Origin: Capniomyces stellatus
Taxonomy: Eukaryota > Kickxellomycota > Harpellomycetes > Harpellales > Legeriomycetaceae
Length of the DNA stretch: 64,000 nt
Assembly: GCA_001661515.1 (NCBI GenBank)
Contig: LUVW01000010.1
Location: forward strand, 723,925-787,924
Direction of reading: 5' to 3'
The notes under the pieces are model-generated. The model did not search any database. It was not told where the DNA came from and worked only from the letters and a program-made list of their open reading frames with translations. A program made the position numbers and the translations under genes. Position 1 is the stretch's first letter; each line of letters opens with the position of its first letter. Of this stretch, positions 33,975-42,767 are shown piece after piece.

Positions 33975-36900
33975 ATGGAGGATAAAGAAACATCTGTAAA
34001 GGCACTTAATGTGCTTGATGGTAAGTAAAAATAAGAGAAATAAATAGAATAACAGGGATAAGAGAGAAAAAAAAAAGGAATAGTAAAAAAAAAAGAACTG
34101 AATTGTGGCGAATAAATAGAGAGGACTTTTGCAGACAGTTTGCTCCAAGACATGGGGTTTGAGGTTGCAGGAGATGGGGCGTTCCATTGGGAAATTGATA
34201 ACTGGAGCCAGCTGGAAGAAAAAGTAAAGAGTAAAAGTTTTGAAGTAGGAGGGCATAAATGGTAAGTAAATGGAAGAGTGAAGGATAAAGTGTGATTAAA
34301 GATTGGAGATTGAGGATTAAAATTGATACTTGATAAATGTAGGAATATATTGTTATACCCACAAGGTAACCATGTGCGAGATAGAGTATCGGTATATTTG
34401 GAGTATAGTGATGCGGCTACAGCAGAGGAGGGCTGGCATGCTTGTGCGCAATTTCTATTGGCAATATCAAATGTAGACAATCCAGAAGTATATTTTTCAA
34501 ACAGTAAGTGGAATAGTGAGAGAAATAGAGAAATGGATAAGAAGAAAAGAAAAAGTTGGGAAAAAGAAAATGATAATAGAGATGGATGAAATGGTGAATA
34601 GGTGCGCATCATAGATTTTCGTCAGAAGAGTCGGATTGGGGGTTTACAAACTTTACAGATACACGGAGATTGGTAGCGGAGAATGGGTCGGGAGAGTCGT
34701 TGTTGTCAATGGATAGGATAAGGATAACGGGGATAGTGAGAGTGGCAAAGGATCCAACGGGGGTGCTTTGGCATAACTTTGTGAACTGGGACTCAAAGAA
34801 GGAGACGGGACATGTGGGGCTGAAGAATCAGGGGGCAACATGTTATATGAACTCGCTGCTGCAGTCGTTGTATTTTACGAATGAGTTTAGGCGGGCAGTG
34901 TTCCAGATTCCAACAAAGGACGACGACCCGAAGCGATCAGTAGCATTGGCGATCCAGCGGGTGTTCTACAACCTGCAGACGAGCAAAGTGTCGGTGGGGA
35001 CGACAGAACTGACAAGTTCGTTTGGGTGGGACTCAGTGCAGTCGTTCATGCAGCATGACGTGCAGGAGTTCAACCGAGTGCTGCAGGATAACCTGGAGAC
35101 AAAGATGAAGGGGACCCGGGCAGATGGGGCGCTGGCCCGGCTGTTTGAGGGTAAGATGAAGAGTTACATCCAGTGCGTAAATGTCAATTTTGAGTCATCG
35201 CGAGTGGAGGATTACTACGACATATCACTGAACGTGAAGGGGTGCAAAACTCTGCGGGACTCGTTTGTGGACTACTGCCAGGTCGAGACGCTTGAGGGCG
35301 ACAACAAGTACATGGCTGAGGGCCACGGGTTGCAAGAGGCGCGTAAGGGCGTGATCTTTGAGTCGTTCCCCCCGGTTCTGCAGTTGCAGCTTAAGCGGTT
35401 TGAGTACGACTTTGTCCAGGATAACATGGTCAAAATCAACGACAGACACGAGTTTCCCCTCCAAATCGATCTTGGCGAGTTCCTGAGCAAAGACGCAGAC
35501 AGATCAGAGCCCTACGAGTACGTGCTGCAGGGCGTGCTTGTACACAGCGGCGACCTGCACAGTGGACACTACTTTGCACTTTTACGTACCGACATTGACG
35601 GCAAATGGTACAAGTTTGACGACGACCACGTCATTCCTGCCTCGGAACATGAGGTGCTTGAAGAGAACTTTGGCGGTGAGTACCCTAAACCAAAGCCACA
35701 TCTTCAAGCACAAGGCCAAGGTCAAGGCCAGGGCCAGCCACCAAACCCTGCATTGCCAACACGAGCTACACGGTTCAGGTTTACAAACGCGTACATGTTG
35801 GTGTACATCCGCAAGTCAAGGCTAAAGGACATTTTGGCGCCAATCACCGCAGACGAGATCCCCGAACACCTGGTCAAGCGAAACGAAATGGCCAGAGAGC
35901 TGGAGGAGAAAAGGCGGCGCGAAAAGAACGAAAGTCATCTATACACAAACGTGATGGTGGTCAACGACACTCACTTTTACAAGAACCACGCGTTTGACCT
36001 GACAAAGTTTGAAACCTTTGGTGAAGCTGAAGCTGAGCTGGTACACCGTGTACGCAAGGATTTGAGTTTCCAGGCGTTTGCTGCCCAGGTAGCGGCCACC
36101 ATGGACGTTACGCTTGACCAGCTGCGAGTATGGACGTTTATGCGCAGACACAACGGAACAATCCGCATTGACGCTCCGATTCTTGACTATTCGCCCGAAC
36201 TCAAGATGGGCCACATTCAGTTGACTCGTGTAGGATCCAGTCAGATTCCGGTTCTGTACTTTGAAGTTGTCGATTCCAACTCCAACTCCAATTCTAATTC
36301 TAATTCTAATTCTAATTCTAATTCTAATTCTGTTTACAAGTTTGGCAAGTTCTCAACTCAAAACAACGTGATTGTCCACATCAAGTACTACGACCCGCTG
36401 TCCAAAACCATGTCTGCGGTAGGCAAATTGTACCTCAACGAGTCCACCATAATCAAGGATATTATCCCCGACCTCCTGCGCATGAAGTCTCTGGACACAT
36501 CCAACCAGTTGGTGCTGTTTGAGGAGGTTTACCCAGGAAATATTGCCAAAATGAACTGCGAACTCAGCCTCAAGGAAGCCCAGCTCCAGTCCGGCGACAT
36601 TATCTGCTACCAGCTCCAGCTTTCCCCAGCCCAACTCGAAGACTTGGCCAAAGACCCTGAAAGCCTTGCCACTATTCCTGAATACTTTGAGTATGTCCAG
36701 AGCTGCGTCACTGTTACTTTTAAAAAGCTCCCCAGCTCCAACAATTCCACCATCAATTCTGCCTCCAACATCAACAATGAAAACGATAACGATAACGATA
36801 ACGATAACGATAACGAAAACGAAAACGAAAACGATAATGACGACAATCTCATTGATTCCTCCGAATCTGACTCGGAATCGCTAAACTCTTCTGAACCCGA

Positions 36901-38233
36901 AAATATCTCTACCACCATTACTACTGCCATTACTACTGCCAATACTACTGGTACTGGTTTGGCTGATGTGGTGTTGGATTTGAGTCTCAATCTGCCCTAC
37001 GATTTGGTTGCTAAAAAAGTTGCGCGTGCATTGTCAATTCCTGATCCAAACAAACTAAGATTCACTTTTTCCACCGTTGGAGGCGCTCCAAAGCAGCACG
37101 TAAACCACTCGCCCTCCATCTCTCTTGCCGACATGCTGCCCTCAGCCTACTACAACAAGCAGAACGGAACCAACCTGCCCCACTCTACCAACAGAGACTG
37201 CCGCATCTACTACGAGGTGCTTGACGTGTCTTTACTTCAGCTTGAAAAACTCAGGAAATTCTCCGTCACCTTTGTTGCTGAAACCATGCGTGACTCCCAT
37301 TCTCTTGATATTCTTGTTGACAAACTCGGCTGTGTCCAGGACCTCATTGACTTGATTTACCCCAAAGTCTCCCAAATCCTCTCCAAGTCCGCCCCCAATT
37401 CTGCCGACATTAAAAAATCTCATTCAATTTCCTCCACCAACTCTCCTTCTTCTCCTCCACTTCCCCCTCCCCTTTCCCCTTCTCCTCTCCCACTTTCATC
37501 TTTTCCCTTTGGTCTCAGGGTCTACCAGGTAGTCAACCACAGCATCACTAGGCTTCTTACCGGTGACATACCAATCTCTTCCATCCAAGAGTTTGGAACC
37601 TCTATTGTTGCCGAACTGACTCCTTCAGTCACCGACTCTTTACTATTACCCCCTACCAACTCTACTGATCCAAACTCTCAACCTCAACCTCAACCTCAAC
37701 TTCAACTTCAACTTGAATCTGATCAACATTTACCCCGTGTCATTCAAGTCTTCCATTTCAACAAGGATTTCAACAACCCCCACAGCGTTCCTTTCCTTCT
37801 CACTCTTTTCCCACAAGAACCCTTTTACCCAAACACTTGGGCCCGAATTAAGGCCAAGCTAGGGTGTGGCGAAAAGGAGTTTTCAAAGATCTTGCCTGTT
37901 TATGTCCCATGCTTTGCTACTTGTACTTCTGACTCAAAGTACCTTCCTCCTCCTCCACCTCCACCTCCACCAACCAATTCTGCCAACTCTGTCAACTCTA
38001 TTGCTGCTGATCTTAACGATGATTCTATTCTTTTAGATCATCCCTCCACTACTCCTACTCCCACACCGTCTCTTACTCCCTCCACCAACAACCCTGATTC
38101 CATTTCTTCTTCTGGTCCCTTGTATCTTTACCATATGTTTGAAAACCAATCTGATTCTTTGGGTCTTGATCATATCGATCGATCCTCCCGTTCCAGATTC
38201 CATAACGAAGCTTCAATCAAAATTTTGAACTAA
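33975..38233 (+). CDS. UBP15: Ubiquitin carboxyl-terminal hydrolase, USP7/Ubp15 type, four exons
   Basis: Deubiquitinase with an N-terminal MATH (TRAF-like) domain. Exons 33975-34020, 34135-34261, 34343-34503 and 34602-38233 join to 1321 aa. The first three short exons encode the MATH domain (FHWEIDNWSQLEEK, FEVGGHKWNILLYPQGNH, VSVYLEYSD, WHACAQF, SAHHRFSSEESDWGF). The catalytic domain has the Cys box GLKNQGATCYMNSLLQSLY (Cys192) and the His box HSGDLHSGHYFAL (His434) with WYKFDDDHV; their 242-residue spacing matches USP7. The C-terminal part corresponds to the ubiquitin-like HUBL domains (LKDILAPITADEIP, RVWTFMRRHNGTIR). Odd: several low-complexity inserts between the Ubl folds, namely Ser-Asn (about 36276-36332), Asn-Asp/Asn-Glu (36778-36840), Ser-Pro (37430-37500) and poly-Pro (37945-37972). 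The true start is upstream of the long frame, in the exons listed. Confidence 0.93.
36274..36332 (+). repeat. AATTCT/AACTCC repeat coding Ser-Asn in UBP15
   Basis: About nine hexamer units in frame, coding alternating Ser and Asn. A second hexamer-type run (gataac/gaaaac) coding Asn-Asp and Asn-Glu lies at 36778-36834. Confidence 0.9.
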
Positions 38234-38238
38234 TTTCC

Positions 38239-38280
38239 TTTTTACTTTTTACTTTTTACTTTTTACTTTTTACTTTTTGT
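38239..38280. terminator. TACTTTT tandem in the UBP15 3' region
   Basis: Five or so copies of a 9-10 bp unit (tttttactttttact) directly after the UBP15 stop, then TTTATTAATTA. Its location suggests 3'-end/terminator sequence; function is inferred from position only. Confidence 0.4.
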
Positions 38281-38449
38281 TTTTATTAATTATCCATCTT
38301 TATTTCCACTATTGCTTTTTAACTTATAAAAGTTGATAAATATACTCGACTATATATTAACCCCTTTTTAAATCCTTTTATTTCAATATTATTACTACTA
38401 CTACTACTACTTTTACTACTTTTACTACTACTATTATTGTTATTAATCT

Positions 38450-40084
38450 TTAAAGTGGATCAGAATCAATACAATCATCGCTTTTACACTCTTCACCTTC
38501 ACCACCACCTTCACCACCATCTCCATCACCATCCCCCACACTATCCTCATCTCCTCTGTTTTCGTCATCATCCCCATTGCCGCCACCACTATCTTCGACA
38601 TCATCACTGTTACTAATGTTTGGTAAAGCTGTTCCAAATTTACAATACCCATTGTTGCTCCAATCCAAATTCAAATCCAAATCATCTCCATTGTTATTGT
38701 TATTGTTATTGTTATTGTTAGTTCCAGGTTCAGTATAACTCGAGGAAGTTGGACTTGGATTTGCCAATATACACTCCAATTCTTCTGGTATATCGATTTT
38801 CAATTTGCTAAAACATTCACTAACGTTTTTACTCTGCTCGTTTGGTTCAATCAAGTTACACTCAAATTCCCCTGGCTTACTGCTACTAGTTATAACTGAC
38901 GTTGGTGTTGATGTTGGTATTGATGATTCTGGCTTTATTTCAGTAATGTACTCGGTTTCTGTAACTGTCTTTGTCTCTGTCTTGGTCTCAGTAACTCTCT
39001 TGATCTCTGTGCTGGCCTTGATCTCTGTCTTGGTTTCTGTCTTAGTCTCTGTTTCAGTTTCTGTTTCAGTCTCTGTTTCAGTCATGGTCTCTGTGCTGAT
39101 CTCTGTTCTGATATCAGTCTCTGTACTAGTCTCAGTCATGGTCTCAATTTCTGTTCTAGTCTCTGTCTCGGTAACTGTTCTGATCTCTGTTCTGATCTCT
39201 GTTCTGATTTCAGTCTCAGTCATGGTCTCTGTGGTGATCTCGGTTTCAGTCTCTGTACTAGTCTCAGTCATGGTCTCTGTATCAGTCCTGGTATCTGTCA
39301 CAGTCTCGGTAACTGTCATGGTCTCAATTTCTGTTCTAGTCTCAGTCTCGGCAACTGTTCTGATCTCTGTTCTGATTTCAGTCTCAGTCCTGGTCTCTAC
39401 GTTAGTCTCAGTCATGGTCTCAGTATCAGTCCTGGTATCTGTCACAGTCTCAGTAACTGTCTTGATCTCGGTAACTGTCATCATTATTGTCGTTGGGTTA
39501 ACATGTGTTACAGTTTTACTACACTCTGTTTCTTTTGTGTTTGATTCGCACTCTATCACTTTTTGCTTACATTTCTCCAACAAGCTCTTGGCTTCTTGTT
39601 CAGTATCTCTCCCACTACCAACACCATCTCCCCCTTCTTCCACCATTTCCTTGTTTATTCTTGTCAATTGCGACTTCATATCTGCTGCTACTTTTAACAC
39701 CCCATCTTTACCCTCCTTTTTGTTTCCTGTGTTGTAACTTTCTCCATAAACATTATTTTGCACATAAAACGTACAATGACTCGTACAGTACGTATTTAGC
39801 TCCCTTGTCAACAGATCATGGACCCCGTTTCTATTTCCACCCCTTTCCACTTCCCTTTTCTCCCTTTCCCCCCTTTTATTTTCACTACCAAACCCTTCCT
39901 CCAAATTCTTATATACTACCATATACCCCGTAAAGCCTGTTATGTCTACCTCCTCAACTCTTCTTACCACCAACCCCTCACCTCCATCAACCACTTTTCT
40001 CACCTGCTCACTACCACCACCCCCATCTTCCAAATACCCTAAAACCCCTACCAATATTACCCCCATTAACGCTGCATACCTCAT
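38450..40084 (-). CDS. Secreted or surface protein with long Thr-Glu (TET) repeat
   Basis: 544 aa, no intron seen. The N-terminus MRYAALMGVILVGVLG is a likely signal peptide. A domain of about 120 residues follows, with a CTSHCTFYV motif and spaced cysteines. Residues about 200-380 are a repeat of Thr-Glu units (TVTETVTDT, TETMTETST, TEIRTEIRT and so on), coded by diverged hexamers and dotted with Arg, Ile and Met. The C-terminus has an Asn run, more cysteines (ECNLIEP, ECFSKL, ECILANP), and a very acidic Gly/Asp/Glu tail with CKSDDCIDSDPL at the end. There is no hydrophobic GPI tail. The architecture (signal peptide, Thr-rich stalk expected to be O-glycosylated, Cys-containing ends) fits a cell-wall or extracellular protein; function unknown. 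Confidence 0.72.
   Translation of the reverse strand: MRYAALMGVILVGVLGYLEDGGGGSEQVRKVVDGGEGLVVRRVEEVDITGFTGYMVVYKNLEEGFGSENKRGEREKREVERGGNRNGVHDLLTRELNTYCTSHCTFYVQNNVYGESYNTGNKKEGKDGVLKVAADMKSQLTRINKEMVEEGGDGVGSGRDTEQEAKSLLEKCKQKVIECESNTKETECSKTVTHVNPTTIMMTVTEIKTVTETVTDTRTDTETMTETNVETRTETEIRTEIRTVAETETRTEIETMTVTETVTDTRTDTETMTETSTETETEITTETMTETEIRTEIRTEIRTVTETETRTEIETMTETSTETDIRTEISTETMTETETETETETETKTETKTEIKASTEIKRVTETKTETKTVTETEYITEIKPESSIPTSTPTSVITSSSKPGEFECNLIEPNEQSKNVSECFSKLKIDIPEELECILANPSPTSSSYTEPGTNNNNNNNNNNGDDLDLNLDWSNNGYCKFGTALPNISNSDDVEDSGGGNGDDDENRGDEDSVGDGDGDGGEGGGEGEECKSDDCIDSDPL
38938..39480 (-). repeat. Coding minisatellite of ACTGAG/ACAGAG-type hexamers
   Basis: About 540 bp of imperfect hexamer repeats underlying the Thr-Glu stalk. 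Higher-order units recur: blocks coding TVTETVTDTRTDTETMTET appear twice, indicating past unequal exchange. The opposite strand reads as a Val-Ser repeat over the same bases, a shadow. Confidence 0.85.
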
Positions 40085-41150
40085 TTCTATTCCCTTTTTT
40101 TTCTTCTTTCTTCTTTCCTTGCTTTATCACTGTACCACTCGTTTTTTTAATACTTGTAATTAATTATACTCAAACTCTACCAAATTATCTTTGCCTTGTA
40201 CAGACTTTTCCACCGTTTTTATTAACTCGAAAAATATACTAAATATTATCACACTTGGCTTTTTATATCCAAATCATATTGCTACGCTCATATGTTTATA
40301 TATATCCGCAGCATATCATAACCATTCATAACACATCATAACCATTCACAACACAAAAACAAAAACAAGAACAAAAAGCAAAAAAACAAAAGCAAAATAC
40401 AAAAAGCAAAAAACAAAAACATTATAAAAACGAAAACAAAGGTAATCCAGTACTCCTATTACACCTCAGTTTTACAAACCAATTCTTTCTTGTTTGTCTC
40501 TTACTATCAAGAAGTATGTTTATACACCTATGCCTTCAGGTTTATTCCACCCTCCCCATTCCTACTTTAACCTCTGGTTTTTCTTTGCTTTATGTTTCAG
40601 TAAACAAACTTGCTGCTTTTTCTTTATTTGATTAAATCCTTGAATTCCATTTACATAAGTATATACAAATTTATAAACCTGAATTCTATATCAAACTCTT
40701 ACTATTTTTGACTTTTTCATCCCTGTTTTAATCCAGAAACTCTTGTTGTTATTGTTGATATTGCCTTGGACCCATTACTTGTTAAAATTGTAAGCTTGTA
40801 TTTGTTTTGAACTACTAGTCTATTCCGTCAATCAGCTCCTTTTTCAAGTACGCACTATAACAAAACCTACATTTCTTTTTTATCTGCTCTGGGCTGAAAT
40901 ACTCTCTCAAGCCCTTGCAGTAGCAAATCTCCATCTTTTCTCTCCACGGCTTTTCTAGTCTTTTGGTTTTCAACCGATAAATGTTCCCGAGTTCTATTAT
41001 TTATTTATATTTAATTATCCTAAAATACTCTCAATTTACTCCTTTGGTTAATACCATTTTGTCTTTTGTTTTTGTCAAGTATTGATTTTGGGTATGGTTC
41101 ACTATCGCTCTGTATATATACTTTTACGCTGCCACATTGTTTCTTTCTCA
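40085..41150. other. AT-rich spacer with a possible short Cys-containing frame
   Basis: Contains an ACAAAA/GCAAAA low-complexity stretch at 40350-40440, upstream of the TET-repeat gene. The only coding-looking piece is listed separately (40815-40934). Confidence 0.4.
40815..40934 (-). CDS. Possible mini-protein or terminal exon with CxC and CxxC motifs
   Basis: A 39-codon frame from the ATG at 40934 reads MEICYCKGLREYFSPEQ and ends ...KKCRFCYSAYLKKELIDGID before TAG. Coding character is good: few rare-looking codons and a balanced composition unlike the surrounding AT-rich DNA. The frame stays open upstream to about 41000 (ELGNIYRLKTKRLEKPWREK), where a TAATAG could be a splice acceptor, so this may be the last exon of a longer gene. 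The C-Y-C and C-R-F-C pairs could bind zinc. I could not find a convincing first exon and do not recognise the protein. Confidence 0.3.
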   Translation of the reverse strand: MEICYCKGLREYFSPEQIKKKCRFCYSAYLKKELIDGID

Positions 41151-41555
41151 ATGCAACTTTCCAAATACCATTCGTTTTCGTATAAATATATATTTAAAAA
41201 TATCCCTAATGTGTACCAGCATTTAAGCATTTCTAGAAAACAGTTCTCGCTTCAGTTGTATGCGAGTAAAACAAACTATACCGTTTTCAACATCGAAACA
41301 ATGTGAATTAACATAATCTGTTTTTGACAACGTCTGCTTTTTTCATTGACAGTCTCTGTCTTTGACAGCCTTTGTACTTTGTTTTACAGCAAGTTCAGGA
41401 ATGCATCATGCTATAGCCAACTATTCAGTCATAAAGTATCTGAAAAAAGAAAAACAACCGCATCAAAAAAATTCTTTAACAATGACAAAGAAAAGCGGAA
41501 AACAAACATTTCATCACCCCAAATAGTGTTAAAAAAAAAGCGGATTTGTATATAA
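41151..41555 (+). CDS. Possible two-exon small basic protein
   Basis: Exon 1 (41151-41302) starts MQLSKYHSFSYKYIFKN and is rich in Ser, Lys, Tyr and Ile with almost no acidic residues, like a mitochondrial targeting sequence. A GTGAAT donor and a TTTTACAG acceptor at 41382-41389 join it in phase to exon 2 (41390-41555). Exon 2 is a Lys/Arg/Ser-rich tail ending VLKKKRICI. The total would be 105 aa. A TATATATA box lies about 40 bp upstream of the ATG. No family recognised; the small size and A-rich codons make chance a real alternative. Confidence 0.3.
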
Positions 41556-41750
41556 AGTCCAGCTAAAAACACACAATTAGCTCTTTAACTTTCTCTGGTA
41601 TAAGTTTATTTTTAAATCAGCACACTCATAAACACACACACACCCCCATCACATCTCTAATTCCCAAAATTTGTTTATATAGACTCTACAAAGCAATAAA
41701 AATACTTGTTTTTTTAAAAAAAGGTGATTCAAATAATAAGTAAAGTCGTA

Positions 41751-42113
41751 ATGTCAATTGGTAACTCGAAGGCTAAAAGATCAGGACTCCAGTTCCCAAT
41801 ATCTCGGATAAACAGGAAACTAAAAGGCATAAACTACAACATCAGTGTAAGAGCAGGATCGTCGATATTCTTGGCTGCCGTTTTGGAGTATCTAGTAGCT
41901 GAAATCCTAGAGTTAGCAGGGACGGCAGCAGCAGACAACAACCACAAACGAATCACACCGAGGGATATCCTACTTGCTGTCAAACACGACGAGGAGTTGA
42001 GTAGGCTGCTAAAGGATGTGACAGTCTCTCAAGGCGGCGTATTGCCCAAGGTCCACTCTGCACTACTGCCGGTAAAGTCAAAAAACAAGGGGGCAGAGTC
42101 TAATTTGCTGTAG
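41751..42113 (+). CDS. Divergent histone H2A (variant-like)
   Basis: 120 aa from the ATG at 41751, no intron. The histone fold is clear: RSGLQFPISRINRKLKG, FLAAVLEYLVAEILELAG, AAADNNHKRITPRDILLAV, HDEELSRLLKDV, SQGGVLPKVHSALLP. The acidic-patch residues (EYL, AEI, LEL, DEE) are kept, so nucleosome incorporation is plausible. Departures from canonical H2A: a tail of only about ten residues, loop 1 lacking the usual ERVGAGAPVY block (here ISVRAGSSIF), PRD instead of the almost invariant PRH before helix 3, and no C-terminal SQ motif. The ITPR and ILLAV blocks recall H2A.Z and macroH2A respectively, but GGVLP and spacing are H2A-like. It lies alone, with no H2B partner, 655 bp upstream of the KNL2-like gene. 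It could be the only H2A or a specialised variant; this window cannot tell. Confidence 0.85.
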   Translation: MSIGNSKAKRSGLQFPISRINRKLKGINYNISVRAGSSIFLAAVLEYLVAEILELAGTAAADNNHKRITPRDILLAVKHDEELSRLLKDVTVSQGGVLPKVHSALLPVKSKNKGAESNLL

Positions 42114-42767
42114 AAAACAAGGAGTATTAGGCTAGCTGTAGGGCGTCGCATTGTATAGAATAGATTCCAGATACACTCAACATATAATCATTGACACACA
42201 ATTCTTATTTTTAAATACTAGCTTTGGTACATTTGACTTGTTAAATAAACTTTTAAAAAGATATTAAAAGTATGTTTTTATTTGCGGATTAAGAGAAATA
42301 AACGTAAACTCATTAAAGTCCGTTATTAAAATTCGTTATTGAAATTATAGTAAAAGTTGGGAAATGCCACCCTTAAAAGAACAAACTCGTGTTTTGGAAA
42401 TTAAATGACTGGATTTGAGATTTGCATTACATTGATAGTTTGAGTAGGAATAGTAAAGCCCGATTTAAAAAAAAAAAACTAAAGCCAGAGCCCCACCAAT
42501 TAAACCAAAGCAAAAGGGAATTCGTCTAATTTTCTGTTTGCCAAAACGAGCTCAATTTGTTTTCATTATTTTCCATTAAAAAAGTGGAATAAAACACGGG
42601 CAAACCAAACAAATAAAACGCAAAGGGAACACTTTTTGTAGAGTATTTTAATTCATCGCTCCTGAAAAATACAACCAATTCAATCAACAAAATACATCAC
42701 GAAACAATAACAACAGCAGGAAGAAGTAAAGGGAAAAAAGGAAAGGATACTTGTATAATTAGACCAA
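42114..42767. other. Spacer between H2A and the KNL2-like gene
   Basis: 654 bp, AT-rich, with an A-run at 42467-42478. No gene seen. Confidence 0.4.

Noticed and set aside
33819..34612. Long hydrophobic minus-strand frames
   Set aside because: Opposite a purine-rich leader and the MATH exons of UBP15, which splice correctly on the plus strand.
38938..39480. Possible CRISPR-like array
   Set aside because: Repeats are contiguous hexamers in an open frame with no spacers, in a eukaryotic genome.
38805..39737. 310-codon plus-strand frame rich in Val and Ser
   Set aside because: It is the complement of the Thr-Glu repeat; the minus strand has a signal peptide, cysteines and non-repeat ends.
41724..41750. 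Longer H2A start
   Set aside because: The upstream extension has no ATG; the ATG at 41751 gives a normal histone start.
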